Of a stretch of DNA of 64,000 nt, positions 1-8,469 are shown in pieces. The DNA is from Yoonia maritima (GTDB lineage Bacteria > Pseudomonadota > Alphaproteobacteria > Rhodobacterales > Rhodobacteraceae), in assembly GCF_003003285.1 (NCBI RefSeq), contig NZ_PVTP01000009.1:62001-126000 (forward strand), given 5' to 3'. The position numbers and the translations under genes were made by a program. The notes under the pieces were generated by a model that was not told the origin of the DNA, made no database searches, and saw only the letters and a list, made by a program, of their open reading frames with translations. The number at the start of each line of letters is the position of its first letter. The first letter of the stretch is position 1.

Positions 1-78
1 GTTTACGACATCCTGCGCAGCGACACACTTGTGTTGACTAAAGCAGGTGTTGAAGCACTGGAGGCTCGTTTAGCATGA
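1..78 (+). CDS. rplD: 50S ribosomal protein L4, C-terminal end (partial)
   Basis: The window opens inside a reading frame that encodes the last 25 residues of a protein ending in [10 protein letters not shown] and stops at TGA 76-78. This tail and its position directly before rplW identify it as the C-terminus of ribosomal protein L4, which binds 23S rRNA and lines the exit tunnel. The stop overlaps the rplW start in an ATGA arrangement, so the two genes are translationally coupled. The identification rests mainly on the conserved rplC-rplD-rplW order, because little of the protein is visible. Confidence 0.85.
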   Translation, partial: VYDILRSDTLVLTKAGVEALEARLA

Positions 79-371
79 GCGCGAAAGCAGAACACTACGA
101 TGTGATCCGCAAGCCGATCATCACTGAAAAAGCAACAATGGCTTCTGAAGCTAATGCTGTTGTTTTCGAAGTTGCGATCGAAGCAAACAAACCACAGATC
201 AAGCAAGCTGTTGAAGCTCTGTTTGGTGTGAAGGTGAAAGCGGTCAACACAACAATCACTAAGGGTAAAGTGAAGCGCTTCCGCGGTTCGCTCGGCACCC
301 GTAAAGACGTTAAGAAGGCTTACGTTACTCTCGAAGAGGGTAACACCATCGACGTCTCGACTGGCCTGTAA
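75..371 (+). CDS. rplW: 50S ribosomal protein L23
   Basis: 98 residues, the usual size for alphaproteobacterial L23, starting [20 protein letters not shown] and containing the conserved [18 protein letters not shown] loop. L23 sits at the ribosomal exit tunnel and is the docking site for trigger factor and SRP. The ATG overlaps the rplD stop. In most bacteria rplB follows directly, but here a strong intrinsic terminator and two unrelated genes intervene, so the transcript that enters from rplD probably ends just after this gene. Confidence 0.97.
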   Translation: MSAKAEHYDVIRKPIITEKATMASEANAVVFEVAIEANKPQIKQAVEALFGVKVKAVNTTITKGKVKRFRGSLGTRKDVKKAYVTLEEGNTIDVSTGL

Positions 372-392
372 ACTCGTCGGATAGTATTGGGA

Positions 393-424
393 AAGGCCCT
401 CGGCGATTGCCGGGGGCCTTTTTC
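393..424 (+). terminator. Intrinsic terminator after rplW
   Basis: A hairpin pairs AAGGCCC (393-399) and CGGC (401-404) with GCCG (409-412) and GGGCCTT (414-420) around a GATT loop, followed by a T run. It is a canonical Rho-independent terminator placed 22 bases after the rplW stop, inside what is normally an uninterrupted S10 operon. Confidence 0.9.
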
Positions 425-482
425 GTTGCGCATTGCCTGCAAATGACCGTACTCGTAATCACAGCCAACCCGAGGGCAAGCC

Positions 483-1100
483 ATGACGATGATAACCGAA
501 ATTGAAGACTATTTTACCAAGGGCTGCGGGCGTTGTTCACGCTTTGACACGCCGGCCTGTTCAACGACCACTTGGGCGGACGGTCTGGCGGTGCTGCGCG
601 ATACCTGCCGTGATGCTGGGCTGGAAGAAACGGTCAAGTGGGGTCACCCGTGCTATATGCATGCGGGGCGCAACATCGCACTGATCGGCGCGTTTAAGGG
701 CGATTTTCGCCTGACGTTTATGAATGCGTCCCTGTTGAAAGACCCCGAAGGCGTACTGAAGCCAAGTGGCCCGAATAGCGCCACGCCAAGCGTGGTGTTT
801 TTGACATCTGCAGATGACGTGCAGCGTCTGCGCCCGGTGATGCAATCCTATCTGGCCGAGCTAAAGGGCTTTGCCGAAGCAGGGATCAAACCGCGCAAGG
901 TCGAACGCGAACTAGAGCTGCCCGAAGAACTGATCGCCGCCCTCGACGATGACCCCGAACTGGCCGAAGCATTCCACAGCCTGACGCCGGGCCGCCAAAA
1001 AAGCTATGTGATCAACCTGAACAGCGCCAAGCAATCAGCAACGCGGGTAAACAGGATTGCAAAGTTTCGGGATAAGATCATTGCAGGGAATTCGAAATGA
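483..1100 (+). CDS. YdeI/OmdA-family protein with DUF1801-like domain
   Basis: 205 residues. The N-terminal part (about 25-125, with ETVKWGHPCYMHAGRNIALIG) resembles the DUF1801 fold. The C-terminal part (about 140-200, LPEELIAALDDDPELAEAF then LTPGRQKSYV) is the YdeI/OmpD-associated domain, whose conserved helices end in the typical RVNRIAKFRDKI. The biochemical role is unknown; some relatives are annotated as bacteriocin-protection proteins. A GAGGG ribosome binding site precedes ATG 483, and an in-frame ATG at 489 is an alternative start. The gene sits between rplW and rplB, where no gene is expected, so it is probably an insertion into the S10 operon. Confidence 0.85.
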   Translation: MTMITEIEDYFTKGCGRCSRFDTPACSTTTWADGLAVLRDTCRDAGLEETVKWGHPCYMHAGRNIALIGAFKGDFRLTFMNASLLKDPEGVLKPSGPNSATPSVVFLTSADDVQRLRPVMQSYLAELKGFAEAGIKPRKVERELELPEELIAALDDDPELAEAFHSLTPGRQKSYVINLNSAKQSATRVNRIAKFRDKIIAGNSK

Positions 1101-1533
1101 ACTCGCAGGAATGTTTGCGGTGACCATTGTTGCAACCTATGAGGGTATTGTGAAGTCAACTTTGATGGAATATGCCTCCAAGGTTCACCCAAAATACTTG
1201 AAATATGTTGAGGGAGACTTTCATAAATCCAACGCTAGGATTTCTGGTGATGACCTAAAAGCGTATTCAGTTCGTTTTGGGTTGTCGAGGTGGGAGCACG
1301 CGGAGGCTCCCAAGAACGCCACTACATATCACAGAATAATTGCAGAGCGCCGACCTGTTGTGGAACGACGTTTTAGAAAAGATATGATGGGAAGTTACAC
1401 CAACTTATTCCAGTGGAGAAACGCATATGCACATGAGCGCTCGACTTCCGCTACGTTGTTAGATGTGTATGAGTCCCACAGAGTGGCTCAATATGTCGTC
1501 GGGTCTTTTGTTAAGGCTTTTGAAGAAGGCTAG
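1057..1533 (+). CDS. HEPN-like domain protein (possibly N-terminally truncated)
   Basis: Up to 158 residues. The frame is open only from 1051; the earliest start is TTG 1057, inside the end of the upstream gene, and the first ATG is 1111. The helical sequence AVTIVATYEGIVKSTL followed by WRNAYAHE carries an R-X4-H motif (R121, H126 from the TTG), the signature of HEPN RNases and RNA-binding modules found in toxin-antitoxin and defence systems. No antitoxin partner such as an MNT nucleotidyltransferase is adjacent. The gene is clearly more AT-rich than the ribosomal genes around it, which suggests acquisition. I infer that the original 5' end may have been lost where it joins the YdeI gene, so it could be a remnant. 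Function is unproven. Confidence 0.6.
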   Translation: MQSFGIRSLQGIRNELAGMFAVTIVATYEGIVKSTLMEYASKVHPKYLKYVEGDFHKSNARISGDDLKAYSVRFGLSRWEHAEAPKNATTYHRIIAERRPVVERRFRKDMMGSYTNLFQWRNAYAHERSTSATLLDVYESHRVAQYVVGSFVKAFEEG

Positions 1534-1559
1534 ACACCGCCCCCGTCCCCCGCTATACG
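1531..1559 (+). promoter_or_regulatory. Candidate promoter for rplB onward
   Basis: TAGACA (1531-1536), a 17-base spacer and TATACG (1554-1559) match the sigma-70 pattern closely. The -35 overlaps the stop codon of the HEPN gene. It would restart transcription for rplB after the inserted genes, although the hairpin at 1572 follows very soon after the expected start point. Prediction only. Confidence 0.45.
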
Positions 1560-1571
1560 CCAGCAATCGCT

Positions 1572-1604
1572 CAGCCTCGGATTCGTCCGGGGCTGCGCTT
1601 TTAT
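1572..1604 (+). terminator. Intrinsic terminator or leader hairpin before rplB
   Basis: CAGCC (1572-1576) pairs with GGCTG (1591-1595), enclosing a second stem CGGA-TTCG-TCCG, followed by CGCTTTTATT. It probably ends the transcript of the HEPN gene; it could also act as an attenuator in the leader of the promoter at 1531-1559. Confidence 0.65.
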
Positions 1605-1680
1605 TACTCAGGGCACCTACGGGGGCCTATAACTTCGGGGTCTGGAAACAGGCCCTCCTAAGCAAACGGAAGAAGCTAAC

Positions 1681-2523
1681 ATGGCATTAAAGTCGTATAA
1701 GCCGACGACGCCAGGCCAACGTGGGTTGGTGCTGATCGACCGTTCGGAGCTTTGGAAAGGACGTCCAGTCAAGGCCCTCACACAGGGTTTGACGAAATCG
1801 GGCGGCCGGAACAACACCGGACGAATCACAATGCGTCGCATTGGTGGGGGTGCAAAGCGCCTTTACCGTATCGTTGATTTCAAACGTAACAAGCTGGACA
1901 TGTCCGCTGTTGTTGCACGTATTGAATATGACCCGAACCGGACCGCATTCATTGCGCTGATCCAGTACGAAGACGGTACACAGAACTACATCCTTGCTCC
2001 TCAGCGTTTGGCTGTTGGTGACAAGGTGATCGCATCTGCCAAGGCTGACATTAAGCCAGGTAACGCGATGCCTTTCTCAGGCATGCCTATCGGTACGATC
2101 GTTCACAACATCGAAATGAAACCCGGTAAGGGCGGTCAAATCGCTCGTGCTGCTGGTACATACGCACAGTTCGTTGGTCGTGACGGTGGCTATGCGCAGA
2201 TCCGCCTGTCTTCTGGCGAATTGCGTCTGGTACGTCAGGAATGCATGGCAACTGTCGGTGCTGTGTCGAACTCTGACCACTCTAACCAGAACTTCGGTAA
2301 AGCTGGCCGTATGCGCCACAAAGGCATCCGTCCTTCGGTTCGTGGTGTTGCGATGAACCCGATCGATCACCCCCACGGTGGTGGTGAAGGCCGGACATCT
2401 GGTGGTCGTACGCCTGTGACACCTTGGGGTAAAGACACCAAGGGTAAGCGTACCCGTAACAAAAACAAAGCGTCGCAGCGTCTTATCGTACGTTCGCGTC
2501 ACGCCAAGAAGAAGGGTCGGTAA
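1681..2523 (+). CDS. rplB: 50S ribosomal protein L2
   Basis: 280 residues, full length for L2, beginning [20 protein letters not shown]. The conserved peptidyl-transferase-proximal segment [19 protein letters not shown] is intact and includes the universally conserved histidine region. L2 is needed for subunit association and supports peptidyl transferase activity in 23S rRNA domain IV. An AGAAG ribosome binding site precedes the ATG. rpsS begins two bases after the stop. The gene is separated from rplW by about 1.3 kb of inserted sequence. Confidence 0.98.
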   Translation: MALKSYKPTTPGQRGLVLIDRSELWKGRPVKALTQGLTKSGGRNNTGRITMRRIGGGAKRLYRIVDFKRNKLDMSAVVARIEYDPNRTAFIALIQYEDGTQNYILAPQRLAVGDKVIASAKADIKPGNAMPFSGMPIGTIVHNIEMKPGKGGQIARAAGTYAQFVGRDGGYAQIRLSSGELRLVRQECMATVGAVSNSDHSNQNFGKAGRMRHKGIRPSVRGVAMNPIDHPHGGGEGRTSGGRTPVTPWGKDTKGKRTRNKNKASQRLIVRSRHAKKKGR

Positions 2524-2525
2524 TT

Positions 2526-2804
2526 ATGGCTCGTTCCGTCTGGAAAGGCCCGTTCGTCGACGCCTATGTCTTGAAAAAGGCAGAAGCATCACGCGAAAGC
2601 GGTCGCAACGAAGTGATCAAAATCTGGTCTCGTCGTTCAACTATCCTGCCTCAGTTTGTTGGTCTCACTTTTGGTGTGTACAACGGCAAGAAGCACATCC
2701 CTGTTAACGTCTCTGAAGACATGATCGGTCAAAAGTTCGGTGAGTATTCACCAACACGCACCTATTATGGCCACGCAGCTGACAAAAAAGCGAAGCGGAA
2801 ATAA
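2526..2804 (+). CDS. rpsS: 30S ribosomal protein S19
   Basis: 92 residues, starting [20 protein letters not shown] and containing the conserved [16 protein letters not shown] and [12 protein letters not shown] segments. S19 forms a complex with S13 in the head of the small subunit and contacts the A-site finger. It is tightly packed between rplB (2-base gap) and rplV (3-base gap), consistent with a single transcript. Confidence 0.98.
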   Translation: MARSVWKGPFVDAYVLKKAEASRESGRNEVIKIWSRRSTILPQFVGLTFGVYNGKKHIPVNVSEDMIGQKFGEYSPTRTYYGHAADKKAKRK

Positions 2805-2807
2805 GCC

Positions 2808-3188
2808 ATGAGCAAGGATAATAATCCCCGCCGCGTGGCCGACAATGAAGCACGTGCAAAACTGCGCATGCTCCGTACTTCGCCACAAAAGCTAAACCTC
2901 GTTGCGGCACTGATCCGTGGTAAGAAAGTTGAGCAGGCTCTGACTGACCTGACTTTCTCCAAGAAGCGGATTTCAGATGACGTGAAGAAATGTCTTCAGT
3001 CTGCCATCGCGAATGCTGAAAACAACCACAACCTAGATGTTGATGAATTGGTTGTTGCAGAAGCATATTGCGGCAAAAACCTGATCATGAAGCGCGGTCG
3101 TCCGCGGGCACGTGGCCGTTTTGGTAAGATCATCAAGCCATTCTCGGAAATCACAATTGTGGTTCGCCAAGTTGAGGAGCAATCATAA
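2808..3188 (+). CDS. rplV: 50S ribosomal protein L22
   Basis: 126 residues, the usual size. It contains [20 protein letters not shown] and the extended beta-hairpin tail [14 protein letters not shown], which reaches into the exit tunnel and is where macrolide-resistance changes arise in other species; the loop shows no unusual insertion. Its last base overlaps the first base of rpsC, indicating translational coupling. Confidence 0.98.
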   Translation: MSKDNNPRRVADNEARAKLRMLRTSPQKLNLVAALIRGKKVEQALTDLTFSKKRISDDVKKCLQSAIANAENNHNLDVDELVVAEAYCGKNLIMKRGRPRARGRFGKIIKPFSEITIVVRQVEEQS

Positions 3189-3892
3189 TGGGTAACAAAG
3201 TAAACCCTATCGGTATGCGTCTTCAGGTCAACCGCACCTGGGACAGCCGCTGGTACGCTGACACCAAAGATTATGGTGATCTGCTACTAGAAGATCTGAA
3301 GATCAAAGACTTCATCAAAAAAGAATGTGCACAGGCTGGTATTAGCCGCGTGATCATCGAACGTCCGCACAAAAAGTGCCGCGTTACGATCCACGCTGCA
3401 CGTCCTGGTGTGATCATTGGCAAGAAAGGTGCAGACATCGAAGGTCTGCGTCAGAAGCTTGCTAAACTGACTGCATCGGAACTGCACCTGAACATCGTTG
3501 AAGTGCGCAAGCCTGAACTGGACGCAGCACTTGTTGCTGAATCCATCGGTCAGCAGCTTGAGCGTCGTGTTTCTTTCCGTCGTGCTATGAAGCGCTCGGT
3601 TCAGAACGCAATGCGCATGGGTGCCTTGGGTATCCGTATCAACCTTGCTGGTCGTCTTGGCGGCGCAGAAATCGCGCGTACTGAATGGTACCGTGAAGGT
3701 CGCGTTCCATTGCACACACTGCGTGCAGACATCGACTATGCATTGTTCGAAGCTATGACACCTTATGGGATCATCGGCATCAAGGTATTCATCTACAAAG
3801 GTGATATCATGGAGCACGACCCGTCAGCGCACGATCGTAAACACGCCGAGCTGCAAGAGGGTTCCATCCCTCGCGGCGCTGGCCGTCGCTAA
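3188..3892 (+). CDS. rpsC: 30S ribosomal protein S3
   Basis: 234 residues starting [20 protein letters not shown]. The type-2 KH domain is visible at [18 protein letters not shown] (about residues 74-91), followed by the C-terminal domain with [21 protein letters not shown]3 forms part of the mRNA entry channel and its helicase activity. The ATG overlaps the last base of rplV; rplP follows after 12 bases. Confidence 0.98.
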   Translation: MGNKVNPIGMRLQVNRTWDSRWYADTKDYGDLLLEDLKIKDFIKKECAQAGISRVIIERPHKKCRVTIHAARPGVIIGKKGADIEGLRQKLAKLTASELHLNIVEVRKPELDAALVAESIGQQLERRVSFRRAMKRSVQNAMRMGALGIRINLAGRLGGAEIARTEWYREGRVPLHTLRADIDYALFEAMTPYGIIGIKVFIYKGDIMEHDPSAHDRKHAELQEGSIPRGAGRR

Positions 3893-3904
3893 GGAGCTAG
3901 ATAA

Positions 3905-4318
3905 ATGCTACAACCAAAGCGTACAAAACACCGGAAACTGCACAAAGGCCGTATCCGTGGTGAAGCAAAGGGCGGTTCTGACCTGAACTTTGGTACATAT
4001 GGCCTGAAGGCTATTGAACCAGAGCGGATCACAGCGCGTCAGATCGAAGCTGCACGTCGTGCAATGACGCGTCACATGAAGCGTCAAGGCCGCGTTTGGA
4101 TCCGTATCTTCCCTGACACACCTGTTACATCTAAGCCTGTCGAAGTTCGTATGGGTAAAGGTAAAGGTTCTATCGATTTTTGGGCATGCAAGGTTAAACC
4201 TGGCCGCGTGATGTTCGAAATTGATGGCGTCAACGAAGACATCGCACGCGAAGCACTGCGCCTTGCTGCGATGAAGCTGCCGATCAAAACACGTACTGTT
4301 GTTCGTGAAGACTGGTAA
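3905..4318 (+). CDS. rplP: 50S ribosomal protein L16
   Basis: 137 residues beginning [20 protein letters not shown], with the conserved [16 protein letters not shown] and [13 protein letters not shown] segments. L16 organises the A-site region of the large subunit. A GGAG ribosome binding site lies 8 bases upstream. In most bacteria rpmC follows immediately; here a terminator and two unrelated genes come first. Confidence 0.98.
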   Translation: MLQPKRTKHRKLHKGRIRGEAKGGSDLNFGTYGLKAIEPERITARQIEAARRAMTRHMKRQGRVWIRIFPDTPVTSKPVEVRMGKGKGSIDFWACKVKPGRVMFEIDGVNEDIAREALRLAAMKLPIKTRTVVREDW

Positions 4319-4354
4319 GCCGTAGGGAGTTCGCTCCCGACGTCTGCGAAATTG

Positions 4355-4387
4355 AAACCCCCGTTGAGAAATCAGCGGGGGTTTTAT
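4355..4387 (+). terminator. Intrinsic terminator after rplP
   Basis: AAACCCCCG (4355-4363) pairs with CGGGGGTTT (about 4376-4384), with an inner TGA/TCA pairing around a GAAA loop, and is followed by TATT. It lies about 37 bases after the rplP stop and would end the rplB-rplP transcript. Confidence 0.85.
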
Positions 4388-4520
4388 TGTGAGTACAGCC
4401 CAATTGACGACGAGTGTGCGTCGGTCGCCCAAGTTTTCCCCTCACAGGTTTTACATGTTCGGTGTAGCCTCATGTTGCAGGCCAGACCTGCACCAGATTT
4501 ACAGACACAGGGAAAACAAT

Positions 4521-5072
4521 ATGTCTATTTTGAAACGCGGCCTTAAAGGCGCTCCTGTTAAACGCCTTCAGGCGAAACTTGGTGTTACTGCCGACGGTGA
4601 CTTTGGTCCCGGTACTGAAAAAGCACTGAAAGAATGGCAAGCAGCGAATGGCCTGGCGGCTGATGGCATTGCTGGTCCAGATACCTTTGCTGCGATTGGC
4701 TTGCCTGAATTGATCCTGCTGCGCAAAGGTTCACGTGGCGCGCAGGTTAAGAAACTACAAGAAGGCCTTGGCATTGGTGCTGACGGTATCTTTGGCGCGG
4801 GTACGGCGAAATCTGTAGCTGAATTCCAAGCCAAGAGCGGCCTCGAAGCTGACGGTATGGCGGGGCCGACGACCCTATCTAAGCTAACAACATTTGCAGA
4901 TGTCGTGACTGAGAAAGTCGTGGAAATGGCCGCCGTGCAGCCCGACGAAGAACACTTCGAAGCAGAGCCGCTGCCAGAGCTTGATGGTGTTGAAGTAGTT
5001 GCCTCTGCCGAAGCAGAAAAGGCTGAGCCGCCTAAATCTGCTTGGGGCAAAGTTAAAGGCTGGTTTTCGTAA
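4521..5072 (+). CDS. Peptidoglycan-binding (PGBD-like) repeat protein, no signal peptide
   Basis: 183 residues from ATG 4521, which has AGGG 9 bases upstream; the longer frame from 4389 has no such site and adds no recognisable domain. Two PG_binding_1-type repeats are visible: KRGLKGAPVKRLQAKLGV..DGDFGPGTEKAL (about 5-60) and RKGSRGAQVKKLQEGLGI..DGIFGAGTAKSV (about 68-125). An acidic, low-complexity linker follows, and the tail ends in KSAWGKVKGWFS, a short amphipathic helix. There is no catalytic domain and no export signal, which is odd for a cell-wall binder. It is flanked by terminators and lies between rplP and rpmC. Confidence 0.85.
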   Translation: MSILKRGLKGAPVKRLQAKLGVTADGDFGPGTEKALKEWQAANGLAADGIAGPDTFAAIGLPELILLRKGSRGAQVKKLQEGLGIGADGIFGAGTAKSVAEFQAKSGLEADGMAGPTTLSKLTTFADVVTEKVVEMAAVQPDEEHFEAEPLPELDGVEVVASAEAEKAEPPKSAWGKVKGWFS

Positions 5073-5081
5073 CTGACCAAT

Positions 5082-5111
5082 ACATCCCCGCCGTATTGTC
5101 GGTGGGGATGT
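5082..5111. terminator. Hairpin between convergent genes
   Basis: ACATCCCC (5082-5089) pairs with GGGGATGT (about 5103-5111), with GCCG/CGGT pairing inside. It lies between the convergent PGBD and TIGR02466 genes. Neither side has a strong T run, so termination in both directions is an inference from position and stem strength. Confidence 0.55.
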
Positions 5112-5125
5112 AGTTCAGCGGGTCG

Positions 5126-5746
5126 TCAGCCCCAGCTATAGTTGAAACTGACAGATATACGTTCGTCTTCTTCGGCCATGTTCATTGGCACCTCATGACG
5201 TAACCAGCTTTCCCATAACAGCACATCACCCACCGCAGGTTTTACATAAATAAAGGGCCGCAGTTCTTCGCGAGCGCCTTTGACGCGGGTAGGAGCGGCC
5301 ATCATCATGGGCAGTCGTGGATCTTCAAGCTTTAGCGCGCTCGCGCCCTCTGGCATAGCGACATAGGTCGTGCCGCTGATCACCGAATGCGGGTGGATGT
5401 GGCTGGAGTGCGTTCCGCCGGGCGGCAGGATGTTGATCCAGATATCCTCTAGCTTCAGTTCTTTGTCGCCAAGATCAAGTTCAAGGTCTTTGGCAAATGC
5501 CGCAACGTGCGTGTCGAGCGACTTCACCAGATCAGCAAAGATCGGAAAGCGCCATGGCAGGTCGGTGAGCGATGCATAGGACGTGTAGCCGGGATAGCCA
5601 TGTTCCTCGCACCATTCTTGGCCAGCCTCGTCATCGTCAGCGATGACAAGGCAAGAGTTTTCCAGCTCGGCTGGGTCAATCGCGCCGTGTTCGGACAGGG
5701 CGGCGTGGTATAGGCGGGTCACGAAAAGCGATTTGATATTAGACAT
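5126..5746 (-). CDS. TIGR02466-family putative 2-oxoglutarate/Fe(II) oxygenase
   Basis: 206 residues from ATG 5744-5746 (MSNIKSLFVTRLYHAAL); the longer frame to 5851 adds residues unlike the family. Residues 113-130 carry the histidine-rich motif HSSHIHPHSVISGTTYV, and LLWESWLRHEVPMN near the C-terminus supplies the distal histidine of a double-stranded beta-helix fold. The family is predicted to be 2OG-Fe(II) dioxygenases; substrates are unknown. It is the only gene on the - strand within the ribosomal region, and its insertion separates rplP from rpmC. Confidence 0.85.
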   Translation of the reverse strand: MSNIKSLFVTRLYHAALSEHGAIDPAELENSCLVIADDDEAGQEWCEEHGYPGYTSYASLTDLPWRFPIFADLVKSLDTHVAAFAKDLELDLGDKELKLEDIWINILPPGGTHSSHIHPHSVISGTTYVAMPEGASALKLEDPRLPMMMAAPTRVKGAREELRPFIYVKPAVGDVLLWESWLRHEVPMNMAEEDERISVSFNYSWG

Positions 5747-5858
5747 GGCGCAATCATACCGCATGGTTTTGTCGGGGGCGAGAGCAACGTGCGGTCGTAA
5801 GGGGGGGGCTAGCCTGTGGTGGGACATGAAGCCAAGAGGTTCAATGTCCAAACAGGGG

Positions 5859-5887
5859 TTGCTTTATTGGGGGATGAGGTCTAAACG
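5859..5887 (+). promoter_or_regulatory. Candidate promoter for rpmC onward
   Basis: TTGCTT (5859-5864), a 17-base spacer and TAAACG (5882-5887) lie about 80 bases before rpmC. Since the upstream gene runs on the other strand, rpmC needs a promoter in this gap. The -10 resembles that proposed before rpsM (TAAACA). Prediction only. Confidence 0.5.
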
Positions 5888-5968
5888 GCGCACTTCTACA
5901 CCCACTCCACCGGGAATCGGGTCACGCCTATGTGCGGCCTACCGGTGATGTTGAAAAAGGAAAATGGC

Positions 5969-6175
5969 ATGAACGCCAATGAACTGCGGGATAAAACGCC
6001 CGATCAGCTCCGTGAAGAGCTGGTGAACCTGAAAAAAGAATCCTTTAACCTGCGCTTTCAGCAGGCCACAGGCCAACTTGAAAACACTTCTGGTATCCGC
6101 GCTGCACGCCGCAACGCTGCCAAAGTAAAAACAATTCTGAACGAAAAAGCAGCTGCCGCTGCTTCGGAGGCTTAA
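5969..6175 (+). CDS. rpmC: 50S ribosomal protein L29
   Basis: 68 residues from ATG 5969 ([20 protein letters not shown]), preceded by AAAAAGG at good spacing; the longer frame from 5930 is not supported. The two-helix coiled L29 fold is evident from [20 protein letters not shown] and [18 protein letters not shown]29 sits beside L23 at the tunnel exit. rpsQ starts 3 bases after the stop. Confidence 0.97.
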   Translation: MNANELRDKTPDQLREELVNLKKESFNLRFQQATGQLENTSGIRAARRNAAKVKTILNEKAAAAASEA

Positions 6176-6178
6176 TCT

Positions 6179-6409
6179 ATGCCTAAGCGTATCCTAGCTG
6201 GGGTTGTTACAAGCAACCAAAACGAACAGACAGTTACAGTATCTGTAGAGCGTCGTTACAAGCACCCGTTGCTTCAGAAAACTATTCGTAAGTCCAAGAA
6301 ATACCGGGCGCACGATGAGAAGAACGCATTCAACGTCGGTGACCAAGTACGCATTCAAGAATGCGCACCGAAGTCGAAAACGAAACGCTGGGAAGTGATC
6401 GCGTCTTAA
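6179..6409 (+). CDS. rpsQ: 30S ribosomal protein S17
   Basis: 76 residues starting [20 protein letters not shown], an OB-fold rRNA-binding protein with the conserved [20 protein letters not shown] stretch. S17 is a primary binder of the 5' domain of 16S rRNA. An 80-base gap with no clear promoter or terminator separates it from rplN. Confidence 0.97.
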   Translation: MPKRILAGVVTSNQNEQTVTVSVERRYKHPLLQKTIRKSKKYRAHDEKNAFNVGDQVRIQECAPKSKTKRWEVIAS

Positions 6410-6489
6410 GACGTACACCAACAGTTTAATCGAAACCCTGGGGCCCCGGACGGAAATCGGGAATACCTCATAGGTCGGAAGGAAACCAA

Positions 6490-6858
6490 ATGATCCAGAT
6501 GCAGACCAATCTGGATGTTGCTGACAACAGCGGCGCTCGCCGTGTTCAGTGCATCAAGGTTCTGGGTGGCTCACATCGTCGTTACGCGAGTGTCGGTGAC
6601 ATTATCGTAGTATCGGTGAAGGAAGCCATTCCACGTGGCCGCGTAAAGAAAGGTGACGTCCGTAAGGCCGTCGTCGTGCGCACCGCAAAAGAAGTTCGCC
6701 GTGAAGACGGCACAGCAATTCGTTTTGACAGCAACGCTGCCGTCATCCTGAACAACGCTGGTGAGCCAATGGGTACTCGTATCTTTGGCCCAGTTGTTCG
6801 CGAACTGCGTGCGAAAAACTTCATGAAAATCATCTCGCTTGCTCCGGAGGTGCTGTAA
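6490..6858 (+). CDS. rplN: 50S ribosomal protein L14
   Basis: 122 residues, exactly the family length, starting [20 protein letters not shown] and ending [13 protein letters not shown]14 forms an intersubunit bridge with 16S helix 14 and is the target of the silencing factor RsfS. GGAAGGA lies just upstream of the ATG. rplX begins 2 bases after the stop. Confidence 0.98.
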   Translation: MIQMQTNLDVADNSGARRVQCIKVLGGSHRRYASVGDIIVVSVKEAIPRGRVKKGDVRKAVVVRTAKEVRREDGTAIRFDSNAAVILNNAGEPMGTRIFGPVVRELRAKNFMKIISLAPEVL

Positions 6859-6860
6859 CT

Positions 6861-7166
6861 ATGGCTGCTAAACTCCGTAAAGGTGACGACGTGATCGTTC
6901 TTGCCGGTAAAGACAAAGGTCAAAAGGGCACTATCTCGTCCATCGACCCGAAATCAGGCAAAGCAATCGTAGACGGCGTAAACATGGCTGTTCGTCACGT
7001 GAAGCAATCTCAGGCGACACAAGGTGGCCGGACGCCAAAGGCGATGCCGATCCAACTGTCAAACCTGGCTATCGTTGACAAAAATGGCAAAGCAACTCGC
7101 GTTGGCTTCCGTATGGATGGCGACAACAAAGTGCGCTTCGCCAAGACAACAGGGGATGCGATCTAA
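6861..7166 (+). CDS. rplX: 50S ribosomal protein L24
   Basis: 101 residues with the KOW motif [20 protein letters not shown] at the N-terminus and [13 protein letters not shown] in the loop that contacts rRNA. L24 is an early assembly initiator. Its last base overlaps the first base of rplE, so the two are probably coupled. Confidence 0.97.
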   Translation: MAAKLRKGDDVIVLAGKDKGQKGTISSIDPKSGKAIVDGVNMAVRHVKQSQATQGGRTPKAMPIQLSNLAIVDKNGKATRVGFRMDGDNKVRFAKTTGDAI

Positions 7167-7729
7167 TGCTTGATACCGCAAACTATACCCCACGTTTGAA
7201 GGCTGAATACGTTTCTAAGATCCGCGCAGCGGTCAAAGAAGAGTTCGGTTATAAGAACGACATGCAGATCCCACGTTTGGACAAAATTGTTCTGAACATC
7301 GGCTGCGGTGCAGAAGCTGTCCGTGACAGCAAGAAAGCAAAATCCGCTCAGGAAGATCTGTCCACTATCGCTGGTCAAAAGGCCATGACAACACGCGCTA
7401 AGAAATCAATCGCTGGTTTCCGCGTTCGTGAAGACATGCCGCTTGGTGCAAAGGTAACTTTGCGTGGCGATAAAATGTACGAATTCCTGGATCGTCTGAT
7501 CACAGTTGCTATGCCTCGTATCCGCGATTTCCGCGGCGTATCTGGCAAATCCTTTGACGGTCGCGGCAACTATGCCACTGGCCTAAAAGAGCACCTGGTG
7601 TTCCCCGAGATCAACTTCGATAAAATCGATGAGAACTGGGGCATGGACATCGTCATCTGCACCACAGCGAACACTGACGCTGAAGCAAAAGCATTGTTGA
7701 AAGCTTTCAACATGCCTTTCAACAGCTAA
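7166..7729 (+). CDS. rplE: 50S ribosomal protein L5
   Basis: 187 residues with the conserved [18 protein letters not shown] and [16 protein letters not shown] segments, and the typical [21 protein letters not shown]5 binds 5S rRNA and the P-site tRNA in the central protuberance. The start overlaps the rplX stop by one base; rpsN follows after 20 bases. Confidence 0.98.
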   Translation: MLDTANYTPRLKAEYVSKIRAAVKEEFGYKNDMQIPRLDKIVLNIGCGAEAVRDSKKAKSAQEDLSTIAGQKAMTTRAKKSIAGFRVREDMPLGAKVTLRGDKMYEFLDRLITVAMPRIRDFRGVSGKSFDGRGNYATGLKEHLVFPEINFDKIDENWGMDIVICTTANTDAEAKALLKAFNMPFNS

Positions 7730-7749
7730 GCGTTAGGGAGAGATTAGAA

Positions 7750-8055
7750 ATGGCTAAGAAATCCATGATCGCACGCGAAGTTAAGCGTGAAAAGCTGGTG
7801 GCCCAGTACGCTGAAAAGCGCGCGGCGCTGAAGGCGATCATCAACGACAAAGAGAAGCCCGTAGAAGAGCGTTTCAAGGCAACCCTTGAGCTGGCAAAAT
7901 TGCCACGCAACTCTTCTGCAACGCGTCTTCACAACCGTTGTCAGCTCACCGGGCGTCCACACGCCTACTACCGTAAACTTAAGATCAGCCGGATCGCGCT
8001 GCGGGACCTTGGTTCCAATGGCGAAATTCCTGGCATGGTCAAGTCGAGCTGGTAA
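7750..8055 (+). CDS. rpsN: 30S ribosomal protein S14
   Basis: 101 residues, the long cysteine-poor S14 type usual in Proteobacteria, starting [20 protein letters not shown] and carrying the conserved [20 protein letters not shown] motif. It lacks the four-cysteine zinc site of the short form. S14 assembles late into the head of the 30S subunit. Confidence 0.97.
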   Translation: MAKKSMIAREVKREKLVAQYAEKRAALKAIINDKEKPVEERFKATLELAKLPRNSSATRLHNRCQLTGRPHAYYRKLKISRIALRDLGSNGEIPGMVKSSW

Positions 8056-8067
8056 GGAGAGCATAAG

Positions 8068-8460
8068 ATGAACGATCCTATCGGTGATATGCTAACACGC
8101 ATCCGTAACGGCCAAATGCGCGGCAAAGCAGCGGTGGAAACACCGGCTTCTAAACTGCGCGGTTGGGTTCTGGACGTACTTTCTGACGAAGGTTACATCC
8201 GCGGTTACGCTAAAAAAGATGGCAAAGACGGTCACCCCGCTTTTGCAATCGAACTGAAGTACTACGAGGGTACTCCTGTTATTCGCGAAGTGAAGCGGGT
8301 TTCTAAGCCTGGCCGTCGCGTTTACATGGGTCCAAATGACCTCCCGTCTGTCCGTCAGGGCTTGGGTGTGTCGATTGTCTCCACCTCTAAGGGTGTGATG
8401 TCGGATGCAAACGCACGTGCGGCCAATGTTGGCGGCGAAGTGCTCTGCACTGTATTCTAA
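8068..8460 (+). CDS. rpsH: 30S ribosomal protein S8
   Basis: 130 residues starting [20 protein letters not shown] and ending with the conserved [20 protein letters not shown] region. S8 binds the central domain of 16S rRNA, and in E. coli it also represses translation of the spc operon through rplE mRNA; whether that operates here cannot be told from sequence. Confidence 0.98.
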   Translation: MNDPIGDMLTRIRNGQMRGKAAVETPASKLRGWVLDVLSDEGYIRGYAKKDGKDGHPAFAIELKYYEGTPVIREVKRVSKPGRRVYMGPNDLPSVRQGLGVSIVSTSKGVMSDANARAANVGGEVLCTVF

Positions 8461-8469
8461 GGGGATAAC

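Noticed and set aside
5747-5968. Short + strand extension that would give L29 an extra 13 residues
   Set aside because: The added residues are unlike L29 and the ATG at 5969 has the better ribosome binding site.
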